Positions 44,498-53,291 of a DNA stretch of 64,000 nucleotides are shown here, piece after piece. The stretch comes from Pectobacterium cacticida (GTDB taxonomy: Bacteria > Pseudomonadota > Gammaproteobacteria > Enterobacterales > Enterobacteriaceae). The translations under genes were made by a program, and so were the position numbers. How positions within the stretch are numbered: position 1 is the stretch's first letter; the number at the start of each line of letters is the position of its first letter. The notes below the pieces were generated by a model. That model worked only from the letters and a program-made list of their open reading frames with translations. It was not told where the DNA came from and did not search any database. The DNA is taken from contig NZ_CP133656.1 of the NCBI RefSeq assembly GCF_036885195.1, positions 3,906,001 through 3,970,000 of the forward strand. The letters run 5' to 3'.

Positions 44498-44856
44498 ATG
44501 TCTGATATTTATATCATTGATCAAGGTGTACAAAGCGGTCCTTTTAATCAGGCTCAGGCAGAAAATAATTAGAAGGCTATCTTGAAAAGAACCGCTACGC
44601 CAATATGAAGCAAGCAATGAATGATATTACATCTGGAATAGGAAAAGCGACGGGCAATTATGTCTATGATGGTCATTCCGTGCTACATGCCTCTTCTGGC
44701 AATAATCAAAAAAGCGTAAGTATCTTTTTCTACCATACCGATACAGGTGATTATTTGATCGCAATGGGAGAGCATATAATCGCAAGGACTTATCTGTTAA
44801 GTGATTTTGGACAAAAATCCGGAGATTTAGAATTCGGTAAAACCATTAGTCTTTAA
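44498..44856 (+). pseudogene. Frameshifted small gene downstream of the RhiA-like gene
   Basis: A good ribosome-binding site (TTTGGAG) precedes ATG 44498, but the frame stops after 24 codons (MSDIYIIDQGVQSGPFNQAQ, then AENN and TAG at 44570-44572). Directly afterwards the -1/+2 frame is open from 44569: LEGYLEKNRYANMKQAMNDI through YVYDGHSVLHASSGNNQKSV to GDLEFGKTISL and TAA at 44854. Joining them with a 2-base deletion (or 1-base insertion) near 44566-44570 restores a protein of about 118 residues. I do not recognise the family. A sequencing error at the A-rich site is possible. A second reading is a separate small ORF from ATG 44605. Confidence 0.65.
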
Positions 44857-44867
44857 CAAGAAGTAAT

Positions 44868-44907
44868 AAATAAAAAGCATCCAATATGGGATGGATGCTT
44901 TTTATTT
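44868..44907. terminator. Bidirectional terminator
   Basis: A perfect 15-bp stem AAATAAAAAGCATCC (44868-44882) / GGATGCTTTTTATTT (44893-44907) with a 10-nt loop. The A/T-rich flanks act as T-runs on both strands, so it can end the RhiA operon from the left and the Mor-like gene from the right. Confidence 0.9.
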
Positions 44908-44928
44908 ATCGATGATATTCATGGGGTT

Positions 44929-45318
44929 TTATTTACACATTGCCTTCTTGATATTAGCCACTTGTCTTACGCCAAGATTGTATATTTTAGCAACTTCCGT
45001 TCGAGATTTTCCTCTATCTAATAAATTGATAATTTCACGGTTGCGTAACTGTCTGTCAATATTTTTTGCATGAGGGACATCAATACTTAAACCACCAAAT
45101 TCACGACATAATTTCTCGACAGAATCCTCATTGAGATCTAAACAGAAACACTTTGGTGACTTCGGAATATATTTACATTGACCACCAAATAATTTTGAAA
45201 AAATATAGGCATCCTCCAATCCCATGATATCAATTAACATCTGAAATTGATCAGGTAATTTCTTTACATCAAGTCCGTAGAAAAAGTCATTAAGTGCTGA
45301 ACTTTCTTTATAGCTCAT
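44929..45318 (-). CDS. Mor/C-type transcription activator (phage Mu Mor family)
   Basis: A 129-residue protein similar in layout to phage Mu middle-operon regulator Mor. It has an N-terminal dimerisation half with LPDQFQMLIDIMGLEDAYIF and the GG-turn FGGQCKYIPKSP, then a C-terminal helix-turn-helix (NREIINLLDRGKSRTEVAKI, then YNLGVRQVANIKKAM). No other Mu-like gene is nearby, so it is either a domesticated regulator or a prophage leftover. It faces the RhiA-like operon across a shared terminator and may regulate it, although this is inference. It is AT-rich like its neighbours. Confidence 0.75.
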   Translation of the reverse strand: MSYKESSALNDFFYGLDVKKLPDQFQMLIDIMGLEDAYIFSKLFGGQCKYIPKSPKCFCLDLNEDSVEKLCREFGGLSIDVPHAKNIDRQLRNREIINLLDRGKSRTEVAKIYNLGVRQVANIKKAMCK

Positions 45319-45712
45319 AGAATCAATCCTTGTGTTGTTCCTGTAATTTCGATGACATCACATTTACAACAATCAAACGATGGGGAAACAATTCATGCTA
45401 TAGATTACTTTTAGATTTAAGACAAGAGACCGCACTACAGTCTTATTCAGTGACGAGAAAATGATAAAACATACTATTACTGCAAAAAACGATGAATGAA
45501 AAAAAACTACTTAGAGATAAAATTTTATTAGCATTAAATTAATATACTATGAATTATTAGATAAGTATTTTTTTAATTCCATTCAATCGCTTTTAGAACA
45601 ATGTGTTATCTATTTATTGAGAAAAAACAAAGACTCACTCCGCTCACTACGCTAACAGAGCAAGTGACATATGAACAAATCAATTAGACCATGTGTTTCC
45701 TCACATACAAAA
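45319..45712. other. AT-rich non-coding stretch before the gor terminator
   Basis: About 390 bp, strongly AT-rich, upstream of the Mor-like gene. It must contain that gene's promoter. Near 45635-45665 a short CTCACT/CGCT-rich segment repeats itself imperfectly. No ORF with a credible start and no recognisable mobile-element end was found. Confidence 0.4.
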
Positions 45713-45746
45713 AAGCTGACCAACGGGTTCACCCGTTGGCCAGCTT
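45707..45746 (-). terminator. gor terminator
   Basis: On the minus strand a 15-bp stem with one mismatch, AAGCTGGCCAACGGG (45746-45732) / CCCGTTGGTCAGCTT (45727-45713), has a 4-nt loop and is followed by a T-run. It lies 42 bp after the gor stop. Confidence 0.9.
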
Positions 45747-45788
45747 GCTTATTGTCAGAAAAGCCATCAGGCCCGCTTCCCTACGCCA

Positions 45789-47141
45789 TTAACGCATCGT
45801 CACAAACTCTTCCGCCGCAGTCGGATGAATGGCGACGGTGTTGTCGAAGTCTTTTTTGGTCGCGCCCATTTTGACAGCGACGGCAAAGCCTTGCAGCATT
45901 TCGTCCATACCAAAACCGATGCCGTGGATGCCGACGATTTTTTCTTCTTTGCCCACGCAGACCAGCTTCATACGACACGGCTGACGGTGCTGCGTCACGG
46001 CGGTGTACATCGCGGTGAAGGCAGACTTATACACTTTCACCTGATCGTCGCCGTACTGCTCACGCGCCTGTGGCTCGGTCAGCCCAACGGTGCCAATCGG
46101 CGGATGGCTGAAGACGACGGTGGGAATGTTGCTGTAATCCAGGTGCTCGTCCGGCTTATTGTTAAACAGCCGTTCAGACAAACGACGCCCCGCCGCGACG
46201 GCTACCGGCGTCAGTTCGACAGCGCCAGTATTATCGCCAACCGCGTAAATACCCGGGACAGAGGTGTTCTGGAATTTATCGACATTGATGTAACCTTTGT
46301 CGTTCAACGCCACGCCGGTGACGCTCAGGTTCAGGTTATCGGTCGCCGGTTCGCGACCAATCGCCCAAATCAGGCAATCGACGGTGTATGACTGACCATT
46401 TTCCAGCGCCAGCGTCAGGCTACCGTCTGCATTTTTTACTACCGATTGCGGGATCGACTCGGTGTGTAGCGTCGGCCCTTCGGTGTTCATCACCTCCACC
46501 AGCGTCTCCACAATCAGCGGATCAAAGCTGCGCAACGGCGCATGTTTGCGGACAAACAGATGGGTTTCAGAACCTAACGCATTCAGCACGCCGGCAATCT
46601 CTACCGCAATGTAGCCTGCGCCAACGATAGCAGTGCGTTTTGGCAGCGCATCCAGTTCGAAGAAACCATCGGAATCAATACCGTACTCCGCACCGGGAAT
46701 CTCAGGATGAACCGGACGACCGCCCGTCGCGATCAGGATATGGTCAGCCGTAATTTTTTCGCCATTCACTTCCACCGTGTGCGCATCGACAAAGCGTGCA
46801 AAACCCTGGATAACGTCGACTTTATTTTTGCCCAGCACGTTATCGTACGACTGGTGGATACGATCGATGTAGGCGCTACGGTTCTTGACCAGCGTACCCC
46901 AGTCAAACTGGTTCACCGTGGTATCGAACCCGTAGTCCGGCCCATACTGATGGATCGCTTCGGCAATCTGCGCCGCATGCCACATTACTTTCTTCGGCAC
47001 GCAACCGACATTAACGCAAGTGCCGCCCAGATATTTGGCCTCAATCAACGCGCATTTTTGCCCATACATCGCCGCGCGATTAATAGACGCAATACCGCCG
47101 CTGCCGCCGCCGATAGCAAGGTAGTCATAGTGTTTGGTCAT
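45789..47141 (-). CDS. gor: Glutathione-disulfide reductase
   Basis: A 450-residue FAD/NADPH enzyme that keeps cytoplasmic glutathione reduced, the same length as E. coli Gor. FAD loop YLAIGGGSGGIASINRAAM at the N-terminus, redox disulfide in GGTCVNVGCVPKKVMWHA, NADPH domain IVGAGYIAVEIAGVLNALG, second FAD motif GIYAVGDNTGAVELTPVA and the catalytic His near the C-terminus in AIHPTAAEEFVTM. Its strong terminator lies downstream; rlmJ is upstream on the same strand with a 113-bp gap. Confidence 0.97.
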   Translation of the reverse strand: MTKHYDYLAIGGGSGGIASINRAAMYGQKCALIEAKYLGGTCVNVGCVPKKVMWHAAQIAEAIHQYGPDYGFDTTVNQFDWGTLVKNRSAYIDRIHQSYDNVLGKNKVDVIQGFARFVDAHTVEVNGEKITADHILIATGGRPVHPEIPGAEYGIDSDGFFELDALPKRTAIVGAGYIAVEIAGVLNALGSETHLFVRKHAPLRSFDPLIVETLVEVMNTEGPTLHTESIPQSVVKNADGSLTLALENGQSYTVDCLIWAIGREPATDNLNLSVTGVALNDKGYINVDKFQNTSVPGIYAVGDNTGAVELTPVAVAAGRRLSERLFNNKPDEHLDYSNIPTVVFSHPPIGTVGLTEPQAREQYGDDQVKVYKSAFTAMYTAVTQHRQPCRMKLVCVGKEEKIVGIHGIGFGMDEMLQGFAVAVKMGATKKDFDNTVAIHPTAAEEFVTMR

Positions 47142-47254
47142 CGGTATATCCCAGCTTAAATGAGTGAAATTGCCTAGAGTGTAACGCCAGAGCCTTATGC
47201 CTAATAAAGGTTTCGCCTATGGTTGTGATAGCAGAAGCCGGCCGCAGCGATGCA

Positions 47255-48097
47255 TCACTCTGGTACGATCTGCTCTACTAGCGTATGTCCCGTGCCTTCT
47301 GGCACCATGACGCTGTGCAGCCATGGCAGCACCGCCTTCATTTGCGCCGCCAGTTTCCACGGCGGGTTAATCACGATCATACCGGACGCCGTCATGCCGT
47401 AGCGATCGCTGTCCGGCAATACCGCCAGCTCAATTTGCAGGATGTTGCGAATGCCCGTGGCCTCCAGCGCCTTCAGCAGACGTTTACTATGCTGGCGCAG
47501 AACTACCGGATACCACAATGCAAAGACACCGGTCGCGAAGCGTTTATGCCCTTCCTGAATGCCTGTCACCACCGCCTGATAGTCTGTCTTCAGCTCATAC
47601 GGTGGGTCGATCAATACCAAACCACGCCGAGAAAGCGGGGGCAACTGCGACTTCAATTGCTGATAACCATCTTCGCGCAGCACTTTAGCACGCGGATCTT
47701 TTTGGAATTCATTGCGCAGCAGCGGAAAATCACTCGGGTGCAGCTCGGTCAGATGAAGTTTGTCCTGATCGCGCAGCAATTGACGCGCAATCAGCGGGGA
47801 ACCGGGATAATAGCGTAGCTGACCATTATGGTTATAGGTCCGCACAGCCTGCATATAGGGCGCGAGTTCAGCCGGGATATCGTCTCGCTGCCAAATTTTC
47901 GCGATACCGCTCAGATACTCACCGGTGCGCTCAGCATGTTCACCGCTCAGTTGATAGCGGCCAGCCCCCGCGTGGGTATCCAGATACAGGAAAGGTTTCT
48001 CTTTTTCTTTCAGGGCGGTGATGATCAGGCTCTGAACGGTGTGTTTCAGCACGTCGGCATGGTTGCCGGCATGAAAACTGTGGCGGTAACTTAGCAT
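47255..48097 (-). CDS. rlmJ: 23S rRNA (adenine-2030-N6)-methyltransferase
   Basis: A 280-residue S-adenosylmethionine-dependent methyltransferase that modifies A2030 of 23S rRNA. It has the N-terminal family block MLSYRHSFHAGNHADVLKHT, a SAM region FLYLDTHAGAGRYQL and the catalytic DPPY motif in LVLIDPPYELKTDY. Position next to gor is as in E. coli. The 48098-48160 region upstream is AT-rich and likely carries its promoter. Confidence 0.95.
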   Translation of the reverse strand: MLSYRHSFHAGNHADVLKHTVQSLIITALKEKEKPFLYLDTHAGAGRYQLSGEHAERTGEYLSGIAKIWQRDDIPAELAPYMQAVRTYNHNGQLRYYPGSPLIARQLLRDQDKLHLTELHPSDFPLLRNEFQKDPRAKVLREDGYQQLKSQLPPLSRRGLVLIDPPYELKTDYQAVVTGIQEGHKRFATGVFALWYPVVLRQHSKRLLKALEATGIRNILQIELAVLPDSDRYGMTASGMIVINPPWKLAAQMKAVLPWLHSVMVPEGTGHTLVEQIVPE

Positions 48098-48160
48098 ATT
48101 TCACATACCATATTGATTTATAATGATTTTAACCTGTGATAATTTCATGAAAATGCATTG

Positions 48161-48184
48161 ATTACCCCACAGATTACCCCACAG
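48161..48184. repeat. Two exact tandem copies of a 12-bp unit
   Basis: ATTACCCCACAG occurs twice head-to-tail at 48161-48172 and 48173-48184, followed by CTTTTTGC. It lies between rlmJ and the fec operon, close to the left edge of the probably acquired fec block. The sequence recalls arm-type repeats near some prophage attachment sites, but no integrase or att core is present. Confidence 0.6.
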
Positions 48185-48381
48185 CTTTTTGCACGGTCAT
48201 GAAAGCCTGGGAACGAATACGGAGAGTATACGGCAGAAACGCGATGAATAAAAAAGGCCGCATGAGCAGTCGACCGTTTCCTATTGCTTAGAGGTATACT
48301 TAATTTTGCATCTTAATAAAAACAGAAATCCGTTCCTCACTTGTAACTGCTGAAAAGAGTGTATTAGCATCAATTTTTAAT

Positions 48382-48400
48382 TGTAATGAGAACCATTCTC
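48382..48400 (+). promoter_or_regulatory. Fur box upstream of fecI
   Basis: TGTAATGAGAACCATTCTC matches the 19-bp Fur consensus at 14 positions, with a clear dyad GAGAA/TTCTC. It is 45 bp before the fecI start. Fur repression of fecIR is established in E. coli. Confidence 0.75.
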
Positions 48401-48444
48401 ATAATAGTATGGCGGTGTGATAATTAATTGTTGATACATTCCGT

Positions 48445-48966
48445 ATGTCTGACCGCGCCGCTATTACAGCTTCTTTTACGCTCGAATCGCTTTACGGCGC
48501 ACATCATTGCTGGCTGAAGAACTGGCTCACTCACAAGCTCCAGTCGGCGTTTGATGCCGACGATATTGCTCAGGACACTTTCCTGAGGGTGATGGGCAGC
48601 GATACGTTGTCAACCATTCACGATCCTCGTTCCTTTCTGTGTACAATCGCCAAACGGGTGATGGTTGACCTTTTCCGTCGCAACGCGCTGGAAAAGGCGT
48701 ACTTTGAGATGCTCACACTTATGCCCGAGGCACTGGCCTCTTCCCCCGAAGAACGCGAGAGCCAGTTGGAAACCTTGCAACTTATCGACAACATGCTTGA
48801 TGGGTTAAATAACAAAACCCGCCAAGCTTTCCTGCTTTCACAATTAGAAGGTCTTACTTATCGCGAGATCGCTTTGCATCTCTGTGTTTCTGTTAGTTCC
48901 GTGAAAAAGTATGTCGCCAAAGCCGTTGAGCATTGTCTGTTGTTTCGTCTGGAGCACGGATTATGA
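48445..48966 (+). CDS. fecI: ECF RNA polymerase sigma factor FecI
   Basis: A 173-residue extracytoplasmic-function sigma factor that directs transcription of fecABCDE when ferric citrate is sensed. Region 2 is visible in LQSAFDADDIAQDTFLRVMG and RSFLCTIAKRVMVDLFRRNA; region 4 in LEGLTYREIALHLCVSVSSV followed by KKYVAKAVEHCLL. Length and sequence are very close to E. coli FecI. Its stop overlaps the fecR start (ATGA). Confidence 0.97.
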   Translation: MSDRAAITASFTLESLYGAHHCWLKNWLTHKLQSAFDADDIAQDTFLRVMGSDTLSTIHDPRSFLCTIAKRVMVDLFRRNALEKAYFEMLTLMPEALASSPEERESQLETLQLIDNMLDGLNNKTRQAFLLSQLEGLTYREIALHLCVSVSSVKKYVAKAVEHCLLFRLEHGL

Positions 48967-49916
48967 ATCCATTATTAACCGACGCCCGCCGTCAGGCACT
49001 ACGATCGGCGTCGCACTGGTACGCGGTACTAAGCGGGGAGCGTCTCAGCCCGCAGCAGGAAGCACGCTGGCAGCAGTGGTATGAACAGGATCCGGATAAC
49101 CAGTGGGCCTGGCAACAGGTTGAAAACCTACGCAGCCAGCTCAGCCAGGTACCCGGCGGTATCGCTAGCCGAGCGCTGCACGATTCGCGGCTCACCCGTC
49201 GCCATGTGATGAAAGGGCTACTACTATTACTTGGCGTTGGAGGAGGATGGCAGTTCTGGCGTTCCGAATCCGGAGAAGGGCTACGGGCAGACTACCGTAC
49301 CGCGAAAGGTGCGGTCAGCCATCAGCGTCTGGAAGATGGTTCATTGCTGGCGCTTAATACGCAAAGTGCTGTGAATGTACGTTTTGATGCGCACCAGCGC
49401 ATTGTTCAGCTATGTTATGGCGAAATAGCCATTACCACAGCCAAAGACGCACAGCGACGCCCTTTTCGCGTTATTACCCGTCAGGGCCAGCTTACCGCAT
49501 TAGGGACGGAATTTTCCGTTCGACAGCAAGACAACGTCACACATCTTGCCGTACGGCAGCATGCCGTTGAAATCATTCTGGCCGATGATCCCTTACAAAA
49601 ATTTATCCTAAAAGCCGGAGAAAGCCTGGAGTTCAGCGCTTCTGCATTTGGCACGGTGACACCGTTGGATGATGAGAGTGTAAGCTGGACTCAGGGAGTC
49701 CTAAGCTTTAGCGATAAACCTCTGTCAGAGATAATAGCAACCCTTGGTCGTTACCGTAACGGCGTGCTGCGCTGCGCTCCGGCCGTTGCGGAATTACGCC
49801 TGAGTGGAACCTTCCCACTGCAAAATATCGATGCAATCCTAAATGTCATTGCCCAAACTCTACCTGTGAAAATTCAATCAGTTACTCGGTACTGGATAAA
49901 TATATTACCGCTGTAA
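48963..49916 (+). CDS. fecR: Ferric-citrate signal transducer FecR
   Basis: A 317-residue inner-membrane protein linking FecA in the outer membrane to FecI. The N-terminal cytoplasmic part (about 1-78) begins MNPLLTDARRQALRSASHWY and has a conserved Trp cluster (RWQQWYEQDPDNQWAWQQVE). A single membrane segment follows (GLLLLLGVGGGWQFW), then a periplasmic FecR domain (YRTAKGAVSHQRLEDGSLLA) ending YWINILPL. ATG 48963 overlaps the fecI stop and begins the family N-terminus. The short N-terminal part is what binds FecI in E. coli. Confidence 0.96.
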   Translation: MNPLLTDARRQALRSASHWYAVLSGERLSPQQEARWQQWYEQDPDNQWAWQQVENLRSQLSQVPGGIASRALHDSRLTRRHVMKGLLLLLGVGGGWQFWRSESGEGLRADYRTAKGAVSHQRLEDGSLLALNTQSAVNVRFDAHQRIVQLCYGEIAITTAKDAQRRPFRVITRQGQLTALGTEFSVRQQDNVTHLAVRQHAVEIILADDPLQKFILKAGESLEFSASAFGTVTPLDDESVSWTQGVLSFSDKPLSEIIATLGRYRNGVLRCAPAVAELRLSGTFPLQNIDAILNVIAQTLPVKIQSVTRYWINILPL

Positions 49917-50005
49917 GAAAAATAATTCTCATTTCTATTGTCCCTTTTATCCCTCTCGTTCGACTCATAGCTGAAGGTTACAAAGATGATGATGGAGAAG
50001 GTATG
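49917..50005 (+). promoter_or_regulatory. fecA promoter region
   Basis: The 89 bp between fecR and fecA hold GAAAAATAATTCTCATTT, a partial Fur-box match, then TGTCCCTTTTATCCCTCTCG and TTCGACTCATAGCTGAAG. As I recall it, this closely resembles the E. coli fecA control region used by FecI. A GGAGAAGG ribosome-binding site lies just before the start. Confidence 0.6.
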
Positions 50006-52327
50006 ATGAGTTTACGCGTTTTTCGTAGAACGACGCCTTTGGTTAACGCCATTCGCCTGAGCCTGCTGCCGTTAGTTGGTCTCTCGTTATCCGCTGTTGC
50101 GGAAACAGTGAACATCGCTGCTGGCCCGCTAGACAAAGCGCTCAACCAGTATGCCACCCACAGTGGGATCACTTTATCTGCGGATTCCAGCCTGACGCGC
50201 GGCAAGCAAAGTCAGGGTCTGCACGGCGACTATGATGTTGAAACTGGCTTACGACAATTACTGAATGGTAGCGGCCTGCAGGTCAAGCCATTGGGAAAGA
50301 ATAGTTGGACGCTGGAACCGGTTCCAACTCAGCAGGAAGATGCCTTGACTGTCGTGGGTGACTGGTTGGGCGCTGCGCGTGAGAACGACGTGTTCGAACA
50401 TGCCGGTGCCCGCGACGTGATCCGCCGTGAGGATTTCGCCAAAACCGGCGCAACGACAATGCGTGACGTGCTTAACCGCATTCCCGGCGTTCTGGCGCCC
50501 GAAAACAACGGTACAGGTAGCCACGATCTGGCGATGAACTTCGGTATCCGTGGCCTGAACCCGCGTCTCGCCAGCCGCTCTACCGTGTTGATGGACGGCA
50601 TTCCGGTACCGTTCGCGCCGTACGGCCAGCCCCAACTCTCGCTTGCACCGGTGTCGCTTGGCAACATGGACGCCATTGATGTCGTACGCGGCGGCGGAGC
50701 AGTACGCTATGGGCCACAGAGTGTGGGCGGCGTGGTAAACTTCGTCACCCGCGCTATCCCACAAGATTTTGGGATAGCCGCGGGAGTTGAGGGTCAGCTC
50801 AGCCCAACCTCTTCGCAAAACAATCCCAAAGAAACTCACAACCTAATGGTAGGCGGTACGGCAGATAATGGTTTTGGCTCCGCGCTGCTCTATTCAGGTA
50901 CTCGTGGCAGCGACTGGCGCGAGCACAGCGCCACCCGCATAGACGATCTGATGTTAAAAAGCAAATATGCGCCGAACGAGGTGCATACCTTTAACAGCCT
51001 GATGCAGTACTACGACGGAGAAGCCGATATGCCTGGCGGACTGTCCCGCGCCGATTACAATGCCGACCGCTGGCAGTCCACACGACCCTATGACCGCTTC
51101 TGGGGCCGCCGCAAACTAGCAAGCCTTGGTTATCAATTTCAGCCGGACAGCCAGCATAAATTTAACATTCAGGGTTTTTACACTGAAACTCTGCGTAGCG
51201 GATACCTGGAACAGGGGAAACGAACCACTCTTTCTCCGCGTAAATACTGGGTGCGCGGCATTGAACCGCGCTACAGCCAAAGCTTTATGATTGGCCCGTC
51301 CGCGCATGAAGTGGGCATTGGCTACCGCTATGTGAATGAATCAACCCATGAAATACGTTACTACACTGACACCAGCAGTGGCCAATTGCCGTCCAGCGCT
51401 AGCCCATATGACCGCGACACCCGCTCCGGCACCGAGGCTCACGCATGGTATTTGGATGACAAAATCGATATTGGCAACTGGACCATCACTCCCGGTATGC
51501 GTTTTGAACATATCAAGTCATACCAGAATAACAACATCAAAGGTACGCACGAAGAATTGAGCTATAACGCCCCGCTTCCAGCGTTGAGCGCGCTCTATCA
51601 TCTGACCGACAGTTGGAATCTTTATGCTAACACTGAAGGTTCATTCGGCACCGTGCAGTACAGCCAAATTGGCAAGGCTGTACAAAGCGGCAATGTGGAA
51701 CCGGAAAAAGCGCGAACCTGGGAATTCGGAACCCGATACGACGATGGCGCTCTGACCGCGGAAATGGGGGTATTCCTGATTAACTTCAATAATCAGTACG
51801 ACTCCAACCAGACGAATGACACGGTCACCGCTCGGGGAAAAACGCGTCATACCGGGCTGGAAACACAGGCACGTTATGATCTTGGTACGCTAACGCCTAC
51901 GTTCAATAACGTCTCTGTTTACGCCAGCTATGCCTATGTGAACGCAAAAATCCGTGAAAAAGGCGATACCTACGGCAACCAGGTGCCATTCTCTCCGAAA
52001 CACAAAGGCACGTTGGGCATAGACTATAAACCGGGCAACTGGACGTTCAATCTGAACAGTGAATTTCAATCCAGCCAGTTTGCGGATAATGCCAACACGG
52101 TGAAAGAGAGCGCTGACGGCAGTACCGGACGCATTCCTGGTTTCATGTTATGGGGTGCTCGCGTGGCGTATGACTTCGGCCCGCAGATGGCAAATCTTAA
52201 CCTCGCATTCGGCGTAAAAAATATCTTCGATCAAGAGTACTTTACTCGTTCTTACGACGATAACAATAAAGGCCTCTACGCGGGCCAGCCGCGCACGCTG
52301 TATATACAGGGGTCATTGAAGTTCTGA
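50006..52327 (+). CDS. fecA: Ferric-citrate outer-membrane receptor/transducer FecA
   Basis: A 773-residue TonB-dependent receptor that imports ferric dicitrate and signals through FecR. Signal peptide about residues 1-33 (cleavage after LSAVA), N-terminal signalling (STN) domain to about residue 112 (LDKALNQYATHSGITLSADS), TonB box DALTVVG, plug domain (RREDFAKTGATTMRDVLNRI, RGGGAVRYGPQSVGGVVNFV) and a 22-strand barrel ending in Phe (TLYIQGSLKF). The sequence is very close to E. coli FecA over its full length. ATG 50006 is better spaced from GGAGAAGG than ATG 50003. A REP-like hairpin follows. Confidence 0.97.
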   Translation: MSLRVFRRTTPLVNAIRLSLLPLVGLSLSAVAETVNIAAGPLDKALNQYATHSGITLSADSSLTRGKQSQGLHGDYDVETGLRQLLNGSGLQVKPLGKNSWTLEPVPTQQEDALTVVGDWLGAARENDVFEHAGARDVIRREDFAKTGATTMRDVLNRIPGVLAPENNGTGSHDLAMNFGIRGLNPRLASRSTVLMDGIPVPFAPYGQPQLSLAPVSLGNMDAIDVVRGGGAVRYGPQSVGGVVNFVTRAIPQDFGIAAGVEGQLSPTSSQNNPKETHNLMVGGTADNGFGSALLYSGTRGSDWREHSATRIDDLMLKSKYAPNEVHTFNSLMQYYDGEADMPGGLSRADYNADRWQSTRPYDRFWGRRKLASLGYQFQPDSQHKFNIQGFYTETLRSGYLEQGKRTTLSPRKYWVRGIEPRYSQSFMIGPSAHEVGIGYRYVNESTHEIRYYTDTSSGQLPSSASPYDRDTRSGTEAHAWYLDDKIDIGNWTITPGMRFEHIKSYQNNNIKGTHEELSYNAPLPALSALYHLTDSWNLYANTEGSFGTVQYSQIGKAVQSGNVEPEKARTWEFGTRYDDGALTAEMGVFLINFNNQYDSNQTNDTVTARGKTRHTGLETQARYDLGTLTPTFNNVSVYASYAYVNAKIREKGDTYGNQVPFSPKHKGTLGIDYKPGNWTFNLNSEFQSSQFADNANTVKESADGSTGRIPGFMLWGARVAYDFGPQMANLNLAFGVKNIFDQEYFTRSYDDNNKGLYAGQPRTLYIQGSLKF

Positions 52328-52348
52328 TCGACGACAAACGATTTGTAG

Positions 52349-52374
52349 GCCGGGTACGCACTGCGCTACCCGGC
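52349..52374 (+). repeat. REP-like hairpin between fecA and fecB
   Basis: Perfect 8-bp stem GCCGGGTA (52349-52356) / TACCCGGC (52367-52374) with a 10-nt loop, preceded by TGTAG. The layout resembles an E. coli REP (Y-type) element. Located after fecA, it may stabilise fecA mRNA and lower expression of fecBCDE, fitting the higher need for receptor. Confidence 0.65.
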
Positions 52375-52388
52375 TTTCAGGAGTATTT

Positions 52389-53291
52389 ATGTTCACATTT
52401 TTCCGCGCTCTTTTCGCAGGCCTACTACTGGTTGCTTGCCACGCCTTTGCCATCACAGTTCAGGATGAACATGGCACATTTACGCTTGATACGCTGCCGC
52501 AACGAATCGTGGTACTGGAGCTGTCATTCGCGGATGCGCTAGCCGCCGTGGATGTCAGCCCTGTCGGGATTGCCGACGACAACGATGCCACGCGCATCTT
52601 GCCTGATGTCCGCGCGCATCTGAAACCCTGGCACAGCGTCGGCACCCGTGCCCAACCAAGTCTTGAAGCCATCAGTGCGTTAAATCCGGATCTGATTATT
52701 GCCGACAGTAGCCGTCATGCCGGCATTTACAACGCATTGAGGCAAATCGCGCCAGTGCTTCTGCTCAAGTCCCGCAACGAAACATACGCTGAGAACCTGC
52801 ATTCTGCGGCAATCATCGGTGAAGTGGTTGGTAAAAAAACGCAAATGCAGGCGCGTTTAGAACAACATAAAAAGAAAATGGCACAGTGGGCAAGTCAGCT
52901 TCCAAAAGGCACTCTAGTGGCATTTGGTACGTCTCGCGAACAACAGTTCAACCTGCATACGCAAGAGACTTACACTGGCGGCGTACTACAAGCACTGGGA
53001 CTGACTGTTCCACCCGCAATGGCGGGTACGCCAATGCCGTCCATTGGTCTGGAGCAACTACTGGCGCTAAATCCGGCGTGGTTACTGGTTGCCCACTACC
53101 GCGAAGAAAGCATTGTTAAGCGTTGGCAACAAGACCCGCTGTGGCAGATGTTAACCGCTGCGCAAAAACAGCAAGTGGCTTCCGTCGACAGTAATGCCTG
53201 GGCGCGGATGCGCGGCATTTTTGCCGCTGAACGTATTGCCAGCGACACAGTAAACATATTTCACCATCAGACGATTAACGATGTGAAATGA
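52389..53291 (+). CDS. fecB: Ferric-citrate periplasmic binding protein FecB
   Basis: A 300-residue class III solute-binding protein. The signal peptide is residues 1-22 (cleavage after ACHAFA), then the family block TLDTLPQRIVVLELSFADAL. Long-helix-linked lobes are typical of siderophore binding proteins, with SVGTRAQPSLEAISALNPDL, GGVLQALGLTVPPAM and ARMRGIFAAERIASDTVNIF. It delivers ferric citrate to FecCD. Its stop overlaps the fecC start (ATGA). Confidence 0.96.
   Translation: MFTFFRALFAGLLLVACHAFAITVQDEHGTFTLDTLPQRIVVLELSFADALAAVDVSPVGIADDNDATRILPDVRAHLKPWHSVGTRAQPSLEAISALNPDLIIADSSRHAGIYNALRQIAPVLLLKSRNETYAENLHSAAIIGEVVGKKTQMQARLEQHKKKMAQWASQLPKGTLVAFGTSREQQFNLHTQETYTGGVLQALGLTVPPAMAGTPMPSIGLEQLLALNPAWLLVAHYREESIVKRWQQDPLWQMLTAAQKQQVASVDSNAWARMRGIFAAERIASDTVNIFHHQTINDVK

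Noticed and set aside
45671..45874. Small plus-strand ORF across the gor terminator
   Set aside because: It reads through a strong terminator and into the antisense of gor; no family pattern and no ribosome-binding site.
48161..48184. CRISPR-like repeat
   Set aside because: Two adjacent 12-bp units without spacers or cas genes cannot be a CRISPR array.
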